DNA of 64,000 nt from Paenibacillus bouchesdurhonensis (GTDB taxonomy: Bacteria; Bacillota; Bacilli; Paenibacillales; Paenibacillaceae), in NCBI RefSeq assembly GCF_900155685.1, contig NZ_LT732548.1:71898-135897 (forward strand), read 5' to 3'. The notes below the pieces were generated by a model. It made no database searches. It saw nothing but the letters and a program-made list of their open reading frames with translations, and was not told the DNA's origin. Positions within the stretch are counted from its first letter, which is position 1. Each line of letters opens with the position of its first letter. This document shows, one piece after another, positions 21,356 to 31,572 of this stretch. The position numbers and the translations under genes were made by a program.

Positions 21356-23242
21356 ATGGGATTTGAAGCAGCAGAATACGATATCATCGTCGTCGGTGCT
21401 GGACATGCAGGCAGTGAATCGGCATTGGCTGCAGCACGTATGGGCTGTAAAACACTGCTGGTGACGATTAATCTGGATATGGTCGCTTTCATGCCGTGTA
21501 ACCCCTCCATCGGAGGGCCGGCTAAAGGCCATGTAGTAAGAGAAGTGGATGCCATTGGCGGTGAAATGGGCCGTAATATCGACAGAACATTCATTCAAAT
21601 GCGGATGCTGAATACAGGCAAAGGACCTGCGGTTCACGCGCTTCGTGCCCAAGCGGATAAGGTGTTGTATCAGCATACGATGAAAGAGACGCTGGAGAGG
21701 CAGGATAACTTAACGCTGCGCCAAGGCATGGTTGAGGATTTGATCGTGGAGGATGGCAAATGCGTGGGCGTTATTACCCAGACGGGGGCCGAATATCGTA
21801 GTAAGGCGGTTGTGTTGACGACAGGCACCTATTTGCGCGGAAAAATTATTATGGGTGAGCTGGCGTATGAGAGTGGGCCAAACAATCAGCAGCCTGCCGT
21901 TAACTTATCTCATAGTTTGAAAAAACTTGGCTTCGAGCTCGTTCGCTTCAAGACAGGTACACCGCCTCGCGTTCATCGGGATTCCATCGATTTTTCGCAG
22001 ACGGAAATTCAACCAGGGGATGAGAACCCTAAATTTTTCTCATATGAGACAAAAAGCTCGGATAATGAACAGATGCCGTGCTGGCTGACTTATACTTCGG
22101 CGGAGACGCATGAAATCATCAATGCGAATTTGCATCGTGCACCGATGTTCTCCGGTATTATTGAAGGGACAGGTGCTAGATATTGTCCTTCTATCGAGGA
22201 CAAAATCGTTCGATTTAGCGATAAGCCGCAGCATCAGGTCTTTCTGGAGCCAGAAGGAAAGAATACAGCAGAGTATTATGTTCAAGGACTATCGACGAGT
22301 ATGCCAGAAGAGGTTCAGGAGCAAATCGTTCGTTCGGTACCTGGTCTGCAAAATGCCAAAATTATGCGTAACGGCTATGCGATCGAATATGATGTCATCG
22401 TACCGACACAGCTGTGGCCGACGATGGAGACGAAGCAGCTCCCTGGCTTGTTTACTGCGGGACAAATTAATGGGACATCCGGATACGAAGAAGCATCGGC
22501 TCAAGGAGTTATGGCAGGAATTAACGCTGCTCGCAAGGTTCAAGGCAAAGAAGCTATCGTTCTGGATCGTTCCCAAGGGTATATCGGGGTATTGATCGAC
22601 GACTTGGTAACGAAAGGAACAAATGAGCCTTACCGTTTGCTGACATCGCGTGCAGAATATCGTCTATTGCTTCGACATGATAATGCTGATCTAAGACTGA
22701 CTCAAATCGGTTATGATATCGGTTTAATTTCACCAGAGCGTTATACGCAATTCCTGGATAAGAAGGAGAAGGTGGAGCAGGAGGTGGAGCGGCTTCGCAC
22801 CACCAAGGTTCGTCCGGTGGACATCAATCCTTTGTTGGAGTCGATCGGATCTGCTCCGATTCAGGACGGCAGCAATTTGATGGCGATATTGCGGCGTCCA
22901 GAGGTCACTTATGCGCATATCCATCAATTTTCACCGTCTGAGGTTGTTTTAGATGAAGAAATGATGGAGCAGGTTGAAATTCAAGTGAAGTATGCTGGAT
23001 ATATCGAGAAGCAGCTGCTTCATGTTGAAAAATTGAAAAAAATGGAAAGAAAGAAACTCCCTGAAAATATCAAGTACGAGGATATCCAAGGTCTGGCTAT
23101 CGAAGCACGTCAGAAGTTAGCGAAGATCCGGCCGCTCTCCGTCGGGCAAGCTTCACGGATTTCAGGGGTATCACCAGCTGATATTTCCATTCTACTTGTT
23201 TATTTGGAACATTATAATCGGGTTACCGCTGCAGGAGGATAA
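21356..23242 (+). CDS. mnmG: tRNA uridine-5-carboxymethylaminomethyl modification FAD enzyme MnmG (GidA)
   Basis: 628 residues. FAD-binding motif [10 protein letters not shown] at about 14-23, then [28 protein letters not shown] segment (here DAIGGEMG), and the C-terminal helical region with INPLLESIG and [29 protein letters not shown] precedes the ATG. Partner of MnmE. Followed four bases later by rsmG. Confidence 0.98.
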   Translation: MGFEAAEYDIIVVGAGHAGSESALAAARMGCKTLLVTINLDMVAFMPCNPSIGGPAKGHVVREVDAIGGEMGRNIDRTFIQMRMLNTGKGPAVHALRAQADKVLYQHTMKETLERQDNLTLRQGMVEDLIVEDGKCVGVITQTGAEYRSKAVVLTTGTYLRGKIIMGELAYESGPNNQQPAVNLSHSLKKLGFELVRFKTGTPPRVHRDSIDFSQTEIQPGDENPKFFSYETKSSDNEQMPCWLTYTSAETHEIINANLHRAPMFSGIIEGTGARYCPSIEDKIVRFSDKPQHQVFLEPEGKNTAEYYVQGLSTSMPEEVQEQIVRSVPGLQNAKIMRNGYAIEYDVIVPTQLWPTMETKQLPGLFTAGQINGTSGYEEASAQGVMAGINAARKVQGKEAIVLDRSQGYIGVLIDDLVTKGTNEPYRLLTSRAEYRLLLRHDNADLRLTQIGYDIGLISPERYTQFLDKKEKVEQEVERLRTTKVRPVDINPLLESIGSAPIQDGSNLMAILRRPEVTYAHIHQFSPSEVVLDEEMMEQVEIQVKYAGYIEKQLLHVEKLKKMERKKLPENIKYEDIQGLAIEARQKLAKIRPLSVGQASRISGVSPADISILLVYLEHYNRVTAAGG

Positions 23243-23246
23243 GTGA

Positions 23247-23969
23247 TTGGATCAAATACAATCTCAATTTCAATTATTGCTTCGCGATCAAGGAATCGAA
23301 GTCGATGCGGAGCAACTAACCCAATTTGAAACATATTTCAAAGAATTGGTTACTTGGAATGAAAAGATGAATCTAACGGGGATTACTGAGCGCGACCAAG
23401 TTTATGTGAAGCATTTTTATGATTCACTCTCCTTGTCTTTTTATGTGAACATGAAAAATGTTCATTCTTTGGCTGATATCGGTTCTGGAGCTGGATTTCC
23501 AGGCATTCCCCTAAAAATTTGCTTTCCACACATCAAGCTTACGATTGTAGATTCACTGAACAAGCGGATTCAATTTTTGCAAAATATTGTAGATAAGCTG
23601 TCGCTAGAGAATGTTGAGCTTATTCATGGCCGAGCAGAGGATGTTGCTCGCAAGCCACAATATCGCGACCAGTTTGATTTAGTAACGGCTAGGGCAGTAG
23701 CACGGATGGCTGTATTAAATGAATTCTGCCTTCCTTTCGTTAAAGTAGGCGGCACTTTTGCGGCGATGAAGGGGAGTGATCCACGTGAAGAGGTGGAGGA
23801 GGCAACACGCAGTATGAAGGTGCTTAATGGCAAGCTATTGAATAGTCATCACTTCACCTTACCTATGGATAGCTCTGATCGCCATATCATTCTTGTAAAG
23901 AAAATCGCGGCGACCCCAAAGGCCTATCCTCGAAAAGCCGGAACGCCCTTAAAAACACCCATTATTTAA
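23247..23969 (+). CDS. rsmG: 16S rRNA (guanine-N7) methyltransferase RsmG
   Basis: 240 residues from a TTG with AGGAGGA eight bases upstream. The SAM site is LADIGSGAGFPGIPLKI near 72-88. KMNLTGI and TARAVARMAVL are family signatures. It methylates the 530-loop guanine of 16S rRNA; loss gives low-level streptomycin resistance. Confidence 0.97.
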   Translation: MDQIQSQFQLLLRDQGIEVDAEQLTQFETYFKELVTWNEKMNLTGITERDQVYVKHFYDSLSLSFYVNMKNVHSLADIGSGAGFPGIPLKICFPHIKLTIVDSLNKRIQFLQNIVDKLSLENVELIHGRAEDVARKPQYRDQFDLVTARAVARMAVLNEFCLPFVKVGGTFAAMKGSDPREEVEEATRSMKVLNGKLLNSHHFTLPMDSSDRHIILVKKIAATPKAYPRKAGTPLKTPII

Positions 23970-24016
23970 TTGCACAGTTAATTTTAACGATAAATTATGA
24001 TCCTTCCAGCAAAATG

Positions 24017-24032
24017 TTCCACGTGAAACATC
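24017..24032. promoter_or_regulatory. parS centromere site
   Basis: TGTTCCACGTGAAACA is the exact 16-bp parS consensus bound by ParB/Spo0J. It lies between rsmG and noc. Confidence 0.95.
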
Positions 24033-24630
24033 ATAGCTGGGGGATCTCTTCTTCATGTCAGGAAATCAGGAAAAATAGCTGAATAAGAGAATAGGATTAT
24101 AGTTAAAAAAGTGGTAGAATAGATATATCGATCATCATTTGTCCGATGTTAGTTGATTTCTACGAAAATACTTCAATCTATCATTTCACAATGTTTGTCG
24201 TAGAGCATTGTTCGTAGAAACTCATTGATGAAATACTACCAGTTATGAGAGCATTCACCTTGCGCGTATACATAGGTGATCGATTTTCTCGTCGGGACTA
24301 TTTCAAGATTATAGAACCTAAAGTCTTCATTTTTGCTTGAAATTCTATAGTCGTCAGAAATCTACTGCTAATAGCGGTCTGTCTACTAAGAAATTACGTC
24401 GTTAGACGGTTTTCTCTAGATATATGAAAGTATGCAATTTGAAGCTTCCACTTTCTTATATCGCCGGAAAAACTGCCGCCAAACGTGGTCTGTCTTTCTT
24501 TGAAAGTATGTTGATAGACGTTTTTCTTACCGTTTACTGTGCAGCTTTCCCTTTACTTTAATTAACAAGGAAATGCAGCCCATAAGGTCAATGCCTTATG
24601 ACACTATGAAATTAGGTGGTAATTTACGGA
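24033..24630. other. intergenic region rsmG / noc with two hairpin repeats
   Basis: About 600 bases without a gene. Two imperfect copies of a 55-60-base hairpin unit (24363-24418 and 24471-24531) share CTGCYRNNAANNCGKGGTCTG followed by a GAC-Y-TTTT end. A third copy lies after parB (27340-27401). The noc promoter should also be here. Confidence 0.5.
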
Positions 24631-25449
24631 ATGAAAGAACAATTTTCGAAATTGTTTGGTTTTACCGAACGAAACAGCGGAGATGAAGTGAAACAAATTC
24701 CGGTTGGTGAGATTGTAAGCAGTCCATACCAACCAAGAACTATTTTTGACGACGATAAAATCGAAGAGCTATGCCAGACGATTAAGACGCATGGTATCAT
24801 TCAGCCGATCGTAGTCCGTCAACGAAATGATAAATATGAGCTTATTGCTGGAGAAAGACGTTGGCGAGCAGTGGTGAAGCTAGGTTATGAGACGATTCCT
24901 GCAATTTTACGGGACTTTAATGATTCTCAAGCCGCTTCGATCGCTTTGATTGAGAATCTGCAGCGAGAAGGACTCACTTCGATTGAGGAAGCTCTTGCTT
25001 ATCAAAACCTGATTGATTTGCATCAGCTAACCCAGGAGAGCTTGGCTCAGCGTCTAGGGAAGAGTCAGTCAACGATAGCTAACAAAATTCGGTTGCTTCA
25101 GCTTCCTGAGCAAGTGAAAACATCGCTTATGGAACGTAAAATTACGGAGCGGCATGCACGGGCTTTATTATCATTAGATACCGAGGAACTCCAATTAAAG
25201 GTATTGGATGAGATCATCAGCAAAGAATTGAATGTGAAGCAGACCGAAGCTAGGGTAGCTTTTTATAAAGAAGTCGCTAAGAATAAGAAGGCACCTAGAC
25301 GGATTTCGTTCTCGAAGGATGTTCGCTTGGCCTTAAATACCATTCGTCAATCGATCGATATGGTATCTGGCTCTGGAATGCAAATCAAGACTTCAGAAAA
25401 GGATCATGAAGATCACTATGAAATCGTGATTCAAATTCCTAAAAGATAA
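24631..25449 (+). CDS. noc: nucleoid occlusion protein Noc (ParB family)
   Basis: About 272 residues. ParB-type N-domain with [20 protein letters not shown] and [12 protein letters not shown], then the [25 protein letters not shown]. It begins with a short amphipathic leader [11 protein letters not shown], the membrane-binding type of N-terminus known for Noc. That leader and the position upstream of soj-parB separate it from ParB. The frame opens at a GTG (24616); I chose the ATG at 24631, with AGGTGG upstream. Confidence 0.93.
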   Translation: MKEQFSKLFGFTERNSGDEVKQIPVGEIVSSPYQPRTIFDDDKIEELCQTIKTHGIIQPIVVRQRNDKYELIAGERRWRAVVKLGYETIPAILRDFNDSQAASIALIENLQREGLTSIEEALAYQNLIDLHQLTQESLAQRLGKSQSTIANKIRLLQLPEQVKTSLMERKITERHARALLSLDTEELQLKVLDEIISKELNVKQTEARVAFYKEVAKNKKAPRRISFSKDVRLALNTIRQSIDMVSGSGMQIKTSEKDHEDHYEIVIQIPKR

Positions 25450-25461
25450 TGTGTGATTCTC

Positions 25462-25500
25462 GCTGACCATAACCGCGAGGTTGAAGGTCAGCTTCTTTTT
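25462..25500 (+). terminator. terminator after noc
   Basis: GCTGACC/GGTCAGC with an inner CCGCGAGG loop, followed by TTCTTTTT. Confidence 0.8.
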
Positions 25501-25689
25501 CGGCAAAATGGCTTGAGTCATCCGGGTTCATTTCCATCTAACCGAACATGCAGCTAGCGGGAATGATCTTAATTAATGAAGTATTACATGATAGGATGAC
25601 TTTGTTGTCTTTTTGTAGCTTCAGCTTAGTGGATACTGCCTAGATTCATACTACAAGAAGATTTTTAACGGATACTGAGGTGAAATAGA

Positions 25690-26451
25690 TTGTCTAAAAT
25701 CATTGCCATTGCTAATCAAAAGGGAGGAGTCGGTAAAACGACGACCTCCGTTAACCTCGGGGCAGGACTTGCTGCGATCGGTAAAAAAGTTCTGCTCATT
25801 GATATTGACCCGCAGGGAAATACGACAAGTGGAGTCGGTATCAACAAGGCCGATGTTGCCAATTGTATTTATGATGTGCTTATTAATGAAGTCAATCCAA
25901 AGGAAGCGATTGCTTCAACGCAGGTGGACGGGCTGGATATCATTCCTGCTACCATTCAACTGGCAGGTGCGGAAATTGAACTTGTACCAACGATCTCACG
26001 TGAAGTCCGCCTTAAGAAGTCGATTCAACAAGTCAAACATATGTACGATTATGTACTTATAGATTGCCCGCCATCACTTGGTATTCTAACCATAAACTCT
26101 TTGACGGCGGCTGATTCAGTATTGATTCCTATTCAGTGCGAATATTATGCGCTTGAGGGATTGAGTCAACTTCTGAATACGGTGCGTCTTGTTCAGAAGC
26201 ATCTAAATACATCCCTTCAAATCGAAGGTGTTCTGTTAACGATGTTTGACGCTAGAACGAATTTGGGAATCCAGGTCATTGAAGAGGTTAAAAAATATTT
26301 TCAACAAAAGGTTTATAAAACCGTTATTCCACGTAATGTTCGCTTAAGTGAAGCACCATCGCATGGTCAATCGATTATAACGTACGATCCCCGGTCTAAG
26401 GGAGCGGAAGTATATTTAGAGTTGGCAAAGGAAGTGGTCTCTTATGAGTAA
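25690..26451 (+). CDS. soj: chromosome partitioning ATPase ParA/Soj
   Basis: 253 residues from TTG preceded by GAGGTG. Deviant Walker A KGGVGKTTTSVNLG at 11-24, Walker B VLIDCPPSLGILT near 122. It acts with ParB-parS in origin segregation and modulates DnaA. It overlaps parB by eight bases. Confidence 0.97.
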   Translation: MSKIIAIANQKGGVGKTTTSVNLGAGLAAIGKKVLLIDIDPQGNTTSGVGINKADVANCIYDVLINEVNPKEAIASTQVDGLDIIPATIQLAGAEIELVPTISREVRLKKSIQQVKHMYDYVLIDCPPSLGILTINSLTAADSVLIPIQCEYYALEGLSQLLNTVRLVQKHLNTSLQIEGVLLTMFDARTNLGIQVIEEVKKYFQQKVYKTVIPRNVRLSEAPSHGQSIITYDPRSKGAEVYLELAKEVVSYE

Positions 26452-27283
26452 GCGATTGGGGAAGGGTCTGGATGCGCTGATACCATCACTCTCCATTCAA
26501 GATGATGATAAGGTGGTGGATATTCCACTGAATCAGCTTCGGGCCAACCCGTACCAACCACGTAAGACATTTGATGAAGATGCTATTCGTGAATTGGCGG
26601 AGTCGATCCGCCAGCATGGAGTCATTCAACCTATCATCGTTAGAAGTGTTTTGAAGGGCTATGAAATAATAGCGGGGGAGCGGCGATTCCGTGCCTCTCA
26701 ATATTGCGGCAATGATACGATTCCGGCTGTAGTTCGATCTTTTTCAGATCAGCAGGTAATGGAGATTGCTTTGATCGAGAACCTGCAGCGCGAAAATTTG
26801 AATGCGATGGAAATTGCGGTAGCCTATCAGGGCTTAATGGATCAATTCCAGCTTACACAAGAAGAGCTATCATTGAAGGTAGGCAAGTCGCGTTCTCATA
26901 TAGCAAACTTCCTGCGTTTGTTATCGCTGCCGGAAGAAGTGAAGGAATATGTTTCACGTGGAACATTATCCATGGGACATGCCCGAGCTCTTGTCGGTTT
27001 GAAGGATACAACGACGATTAAGGAACTAGCTAAGCAATGTATCGATCATGAGTGGAGTGTACGAGAGCTTGAGGATGCAGTTCAACAGATAGATCGCAAG
27101 AAGAAGGATAAGCAGAAAGCAGTATCTCAGAGGCGAGATCCTTTTATAGAAGAAGTTGAAGGGAGCCTGCGCGAAAGGTTCAAAACAACTGTGAAGATTA
27201 AAGCAAGTAAAGATAAAGGTAAAATTGAAATTAATTATTATAGTCAACAAGATCTTCAAAGATTACTTGATCTACTCTCTTGA
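26444..27283 (+). CDS. parB: chromosome partitioning protein ParB/Spo0J
   Basis: 279 residues. CTP-binding ParB N-domain with LRANPYQPRKTFDEDAIRELA and GERRFRAS, HTH LSLKVGKSRSHIANFLRLLSLP, and a C-terminal dimer region. The gene carries a parS site within it, as in Bacillus subtilis spo0J. Confidence 0.97.
   Translation: MSKRLGKGLDALIPSLSIQDDDKVVDIPLNQLRANPYQPRKTFDEDAIRELAESIRQHGVIQPIIVRSVLKGYEIIAGERRFRASQYCGNDTIPAVVRSFSDQQVMEIALIENLQRENLNAMEIAVAYQGLMDQFQLTQEELSLKVGKSRSHIANFLRLLSLPEEVKEYVSRGTLSMGHARALVGLKDTTTIKELAKQCIDHEWSVRELEDAVQQIDRKKKDKQKAVSQRRDPFIEEVEGSLRERFKTTVKIKASKDKGKIEINYYSQQDLQRLLDLLS
26950..26965. promoter_or_regulatory. parS site inside parB
   Basis: TGTTTCACGTGGAACA, the reverse complement of the exact parS consensus, lies in the coding sequence of parB. 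Confidence 0.95.
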
Positions 27284-27339
27284 GAAAAATTTAGGATCTG
27301 TGTAGTTTAGCGGGTATAAAGATTGCTATAATTACTAGA

Positions 27340-27401
27340 AATGCTGCTGCAAAACGCAGTCTGGTTCATTTCAAAGTACATTGAAAGACAGCTTTTATCT
27401 A
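27340..27401 (+). repeat. hairpin repeat, third copy
   Basis: About 60 bases with GCAGTCTG, a CATTTCAAAGTACATTGAAA core and AGACAGCTTTT. It aligns with the two copies upstream of noc. The arms can pair and a T run ends each copy, so it may be a family of terminators or a mobile hairpin. Confidence 0.5.
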
Positions 27402-27413
27402 ATGTTATTGCGG

Positions 27414-27486
27414 ATGACATATTCGTCTTGTCTGAGGGATGTTCAGTCTCTGCAGCGGAGGGGTATGTCATTTTTTGATCTTAAAA
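27414..27486 (+). terminator. possible terminator before aminotransferase gene
   Basis: ATGACAT and ATGTCAT pair across a long GC-containing loop and are followed by six T. The long loop makes this uncertain. Confidence 0.45.
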
Positions 27487-27605
27487 ACTAGAGGGTTGAG
27501 TGAAGTAATCGCCGATATGACATTAGCAAAATGGCTGTAAATTGATAGTTTAAGTAGAGTTAAAAAAAGTTAGACAAAGGCTGCTAAGTTAAGGAGGGGA
27601 GTTCT

Positions 27606-28763
27606 CTGGAAAAGCAATCTGTCATTTATTTTGATCATGCTGCTACGTCATGGCCTAAACCGCCGGCGGTAGGGGAGGCCATGATGAAGATTCTTAATGG
27701 TCAGGCTGCTAGCGCCGGGCGAGGGAATCATAATATGGCCCTTCAAGCGGGAAGGGTAATGTATAATGCTAGACGATCGCTAGCGACATTGTTTCACATA
27801 TCCAATCCAAATGACATTGTTTTCACCTCCAATACAACCGCTGCGTTGAACCTGGCCATCAAGGGTTGGCTAAAGCCTGGGGATCATGTGATTGCTACAA
27901 TGGTCGAGCATAATTCGGTGAGGAGACCGTTAGAATATTTAAAGAGAGTTATTGGAATTGAAGTCGATTATGTGAGCGTAAATGATTCGGGGCAATTGGA
28001 TATGGAGATTGTCAGAACCTCATTTCGTCCAGAAACGACGTTGGTTATTTGTTCCCATAGCTCGAACTTGTTGGGGAGTATTATGCCTCTTTATGAACTA
28101 GGGCGTCTAGCCCGTGAGCACGGAGCAATCTTTCTGGTGGATGCGGCTCAGACCGCTGGGACGTATCCTATTCACGTTGCAGAGATGGGAATTGACTTGC
28201 TTGCCTTTCCAGGGCATAAGGGCTTGCTTGGTCCACAGGGCACAGGAGGTTTGTATATTTCTCCTCAGGTAGAGCTAGAGCCGCTGCTGCATGGAGGGAC
28301 AGGGAGTCAATCCGAAGAGCTAGAGCAGCCTACAGTCCGGCCAGATCGTTATGAGGCGGGTACAGCGAATACGGTTGGCATTGCCGGCTTGGCAGCTGGC
28401 GTGAATGTTGTTCTCGAATATGGGGCAGAACAAATTTATGAACGGCAGTGGCAGCTTGTCCAATTTATGATGGAGGAGTTAGCCGGGATGCCGGGAATAT
28501 CCTTGCTTGGCCCGAAGCTGGGTGAACCAAGAACAGGGCTTCTGTCTTACAATGTAGCAGGCAGAGACGCTGCGGAAGTTGCTTTTCTGTTAGATAGAGA
28601 ATATGGTATCGCTGTCCGCGCCGGGTATCATTGCACACCACTTGGACATATGGCCGCAGGAACATCAGAGGGCGGCGCTGTTAGAGCTAGCGTAGGGTTT
28701 GATACGACGGAGAAAGAGGTTGAGTCATTCGTACTAGCCATGCGGAAAATTTCGGATCAATGA
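27606..28763 (+). CDS. class V aminotransferase, cysteine-desulfurase-like
   Basis: About 385 residues if started at a CTG (27606) that has AAGGAGGGG six bases upstream. No ATG, GTG or TTG is available there, and starting at the ATG (27681) would lose the conserved opening IYFDHAATSWPKPPAVGEAM. The PLP lysine is in FPGHKGLLGPQG, and a catalytic-type Cys is in RAGYHCTPLGH. The family includes SufS/NifS-like enzymes that take sulfur from cysteine. Substrate is not proven. It is followed 23 bases later by the DUF4446 gene. Confidence 0.85.
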   Translation: MEKQSVIYFDHAATSWPKPPAVGEAMMKILNGQAASAGRGNHNMALQAGRVMYNARRSLATLFHISNPNDIVFTSNTTAALNLAIKGWLKPGDHVIATMVEHNSVRRPLEYLKRVIGIEVDYVSVNDSGQLDMEIVRTSFRPETTLVICSHSSNLLGSIMPLYELGRLAREHGAIFLVDAAQTAGTYPIHVAEMGIDLLAFPGHKGLLGPQGTGGLYISPQVELEPLLHGGTGSQSEELEQPTVRPDRYEAGTANTVGIAGLAAGVNVVLEYGAEQIYERQWQLVQFMMEELAGMPGISLLGPKLGEPRTGLLSYNVAGRDAAEVAFLLDREYGIAVRAGYHCTPLGHMAAGTSEGGAVRASVGFDTTEKEVESFVLAMRKISDQ

Positions 28764-28786
28764 CATAAACATAGGGGAGAGGAAGC

Positions 28787-29287
28787 ATGCAAGAATGGAA
28801 TGAGCTCATTCTGGAGCAGTTAGTATGGGTTGTAATTGGATTAGTGATCGTCGTGGTTTGGCTGCTCATCTGGAATTTGCTTCAAGGCAGTAAGCTCCGG
28901 AAGATCCGTCGTAAATATGAGTTGATGATGCAGGGTGCGGGGGTAGAAGACCTAGAGGGATTGCTCATCGATTTGAAGTTGCAGCAAGGCAATTTGGAGG
29001 ATGCACAGGAGCAGCAGCAGAAAATCCTCGAACAGCTTCAAATGCTGGTGCCGAAGCAGAAAGCAAAAATCGGCATGAAGCGCTATAACGCTTTTGCCGA
29101 GCGTGGAAATGATCTAAGCTTTTCCATCGCGTTTATAAATGACGAGAAGGATGGAGTCGTCATGACTAGTATATATAACCGGGATGGCTCTCATGTATAT
29201 GCCAAACCGTTAACCAAAGGGGAATCCCCGCATGCGCTTTCTCCAGAGGAAGTCGAGGTTATTGCTCTTGCCGCGCAAGGGGGATAA
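28787..29287 (+). CDS. DUF4446 family membrane-anchored protein
   Basis: 166 residues. One N-terminal membrane helix (about 9-32), a coiled coil at 35-90 rich in Gln/Leu, then a C-terminal beta domain with RYNAFAERGNDLSFSIAFINDEKDGVVMTSIYNRDGS, the DUF4446 pattern. Function unknown. Its end overlaps the convergent yyaC by 29 bases. GGGGAGAGG lies upstream. Confidence 0.85.
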   Translation: MQEWNELILEQLVWVVIGLVIVVVWLLIWNLLQGSKLRKIRRKYELMMQGAGVEDLEGLLIDLKLQQGNLEDAQEQQQKILEQLQMLVPKQKAKIGMKRYNAFAERGNDLSFSIAFINDEKDGVVMTSIYNRDGSHVYAKPLTKGESPHALSPEEVEVIALAAQGG

Positions 29288-29867
29288 ATCCTTTATGCCA
29301 TTCTTTAATGGCTGAATAAAGACTACTGGCAATAATATCAGATAACCGCATGACTAGACTAAGTCGAGTGTTCTGCAACACAAAATATTCCATGAAGCCG
29401 CCGACATTGACGATGCCTGTAAGATGGATATCGCCAACCGGCGGTAATTCTTTATTAACGCCTGCTCCAGGACGCAGAGGGCCTTGGACGACTTGGATCG
29501 ATCCAACGCTTGTGGTTTGACCGAGGCAGGCATCAATTCCAATGATATAAGGATCTACAAATGTGGTATTTATTTGTTGGAGAGTATCTTTCAAATTCAT
29601 TGCATGCACAGGCTCTTCTAATGTACCGTACAAATGAAAGTATGGGCATTTATATTTGGACAAGGAAGTGCCGACTAGAGGGCCGAGGCAATCACCGGTT
29701 GAACGATCCGTGCCAATACAGACGACGACGATTTCCTGTCCGGGTGCGATTTGTGCAAGGTGAAGCAGCAATCGATGGATGATGGCGGAATGAATGCCCG
29801 GCTCTGTATGGGGTATTTTTAAATAAGGAATCTCTTGTCCTGTGTGCGAAGGATTTAGCTGAGACAT
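29259..29867 (-). CDS. yyaC: YyaC family putative spore protease
   Basis: 202 residues. VVVCIGTDRSTGDCLGPLVG and VHAMNLKDTL match the GPR-like YyaC family found only in spore formers. Cys/Asp-type active-site residues are not proven. AAGGGAGA precedes the ATG. It is the only minus-strand gene in this arm before yjzC. Confidence 0.88.
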   Translation of the reverse strand: MSQLNPSHTGQEIPYLKIPHTEPGIHSAIIHRLLLHLAQIAPGQEIVVVCIGTDRSTGDCLGPLVGTSLSKYKCPYFHLYGTLEEPVHAMNLKDTLQQINTTFVDPYIIGIDACLGQTTSVGSIQVVQGPLRPGAGVNKELPPVGDIHLTGIVNVGGFMEYFVLQNTRLSLVMRLSDIIASSLYSAIKEWHKGFIPLARQEQ

Positions 29868-30012
29868 CGAAATCTCCCTTTCCGCTTAGAATTATCCGTT
29901 ATAGCTGCCGGAGCACCGGAATATATGCTATTAGGAATAATAGATAGTATATGGAAAAAAGAACATTTCTATACTCCGACTAAAGTATCGCTTATAATAG
30001 GGGGCTAAAGCA

Positions 30013-30264
30013 GTGCATACGTGGTTAGTCATGGCGTTTGATTCAACGCAGCAAGCATTAAGAGCCGAGATGCTGCTAGAATATGCAGAAATCGAAATCG
30101 ACCTGTTTCCGACACCGAAAGAAATCACGGCTGGTTGCGCTCTATCGATTCGATTTCCAGAGGAAGCGCTTCTTACTGTAAAGGAGATCATCGTTCAAGA
30201 GCAAGTGGATATACGGGGAATCTACACCCCATTAAAATCAGGTTATGACAACATCGAATTGTAG
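30013..30264 (+). CDS. DUF3343 family small protein
   Basis: 83 residues from GTG. The sequence HTWLVMAFDSTQQALRAEMLL with LFPTPKEITAGCALSIRF is the DUF3343 pattern (putative Se/S-carrier-like). The conserved Cys is in AGCAL near residue 43. Function unknown; it may work with the nearby aminotransferase, which is inference. It is 10 bases before the MscS gene. Confidence 0.8.
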   Translation: MHTWLVMAFDSTQQALRAEMLLEYAEIEIDLFPTPKEITAGCALSIRFPEEALLTVKEIIVQEQVDIRGIYTPLKSGYDNIEL

Positions 30265-30274
30265 GAGGATGTAG

Positions 30275-31177
30275 ATGGCACTACTAACTACTATGACAGA
30301 AATTGATTCTGAGAAAGTAGACACTGCCAAAGAAGCGCTTGAGGCGGCTGTAACCTGGAAGGATAAGCTGTGGGAATGGTTGACCAATGTAGATATGTGG
30401 GAAATGGTCATGTTTTCAGCCTTGCGGATCATTGTTATATTTATATTGACGCGAATATTTATTAGAGTCATTTATCGGATCATCGATCGCTCTTTAGAGA
30501 AAAAGGAGCACAGTCGATTGAAGGTGAACCCTCGCAGGTTAGTTACTGTAGGTGAGCTGCTTAAAAATATTACTTGGATTACAAGCAACTTCATTATGGT
30601 CATGCTCGTACTTGGCGAAATCGGTTTTCAGCTTGCGCCGCTGCTTGCCGGAGCTGGGGTGCTCGGCTTAGCCATTGGTTTTGGGGCTCAGAGCCTGGTG
30701 AAGGACGTGATCACAGGCTTCTTCATCATACTGGAGGATCAATTTGCGGTAGGCGATGTGATTCAAACTGGCAGCCTCAAGGGGACGGTAGAAATGATTG
30801 GGCTTCGTTCCACACGGCTTGTAAGTTGGACTGGCGAAGTGCATATTATCCCGAATGGCATGATTACCAACGTGACGAATTATTCGTTAAACAACGCAAT
30901 GGTTGTTGTGGATTTTCCATTCAGCAACACGAAGAAACTCGAAGATAGTATTAGCTTGCTGAAAAGGGCGATGCTAAAATTGAAGGAGAATGATCCTTAT
31001 ACCCCTGAAGCACCGCATGTGGTTGGCCTTCAGTCACTGTCAGCCAGCGAATTTGTCATCCGCATTGCAATAGAATGCATGCCGGCGAGGAGAGAAGAAA
31101 TGGAGCGGCAAATTCAGACCTATGTTAAGCAGGCCCTTGAAGAGGCAGAAGGGTTAGCACTGACAGATGGGGAATAG
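30275..31177 (+). CDS. MscS-family mechanosensitive ion channel
   Basis: 300 residues. A helical N-part with a membrane segment at about 45-70, a second near 100-125, and the pore helix LLAGAGVLGLAIGFGAQSLVKDVITGFFI with Gly/Ala packing. The beta-domain motif VEMIGLRSTRLVSWTGEVHIIPNG follows. It releases solutes under hypo-osmotic stress. AGGAGG is upstream. Confidence 0.93.
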   Translation: MALLTTMTEIDSEKVDTAKEALEAAVTWKDKLWEWLTNVDMWEMVMFSALRIIVIFILTRIFIRVIYRIIDRSLEKKEHSRLKVNPRRLVTVGELLKNITWITSNFIMVMLVLGEIGFQLAPLLAGAGVLGLAIGFGAQSLVKDVITGFFIILEDQFAVGDVIQTGSLKGTVEMIGLRSTRLVSWTGEVHIIPNGMITNVTNYSLNNAMVVVDFPFSNTKKLEDSISLLKRAMLKLKENDPYTPEAPHVVGLQSLSASEFVIRIAIECMPARREEMERQIQTYVKQALEEAEGLALTDGE

Positions 31178-31268
31178 ACATATTTTATTTTAATATAAAG
31201 AATGGAATATTCATCTTAAATCGGCGGTAATTTAAAATAATTAAGGAAGAAGTAGGAGAGGAATGTAG

Positions 31269-31499
31269 ATGGAGCGTAAATCGTTTGGGCTGGGCGATGT
31301 GGTCATGATGAAGAAAAATCATCCTTGCGGCAGCAATGAGATGGAAATTATTCGTATGGGGATGGATATCCGGATTAAGTGTGTTGGCTGTAAGCACAGT
31401 GTACTCGTCCCAAGAGCAAAATTTGAGAAAAATATGCGAAGAGTTATTCGTCCGGCCGCAACTGGAGAAGAGGGGATGACAACCCAAGATCCATCTTAA
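31269..31499 (+). CDS. DUF951 family protein (YyzM-like)
   Basis: 76 residues. GLGDVVMMKKNHPCGSNEMEIIRMGMDIRIKCVGC is the DUF951 core; the Cys in HPCG and the CVGCKH pair suggest metal binding. Homologues lie near rpsF in many Firmicutes. Function unknown. AGGAGAGG precedes the ATG. Confidence 0.88.
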   Translation: MERKSFGLGDVVMMKKNHPCGSNEMEIIRMGMDIRIKCVGCKHSVLVPRAKFEKNMRRVIRPAATGEEGMTTQDPS

Positions 31500-31572
31500 T
31501 CGATAATTATTTGTTGGGTGATTGAGGCATAATTATTTAAATAAACACATAAAATAAGGAACCCATGTTCGC

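Noticed and set aside
19852..23969. possible sequencing-frame breaks in mnmE, mnmG or rsmG
   Set aside because: All three are full length with intact motifs.
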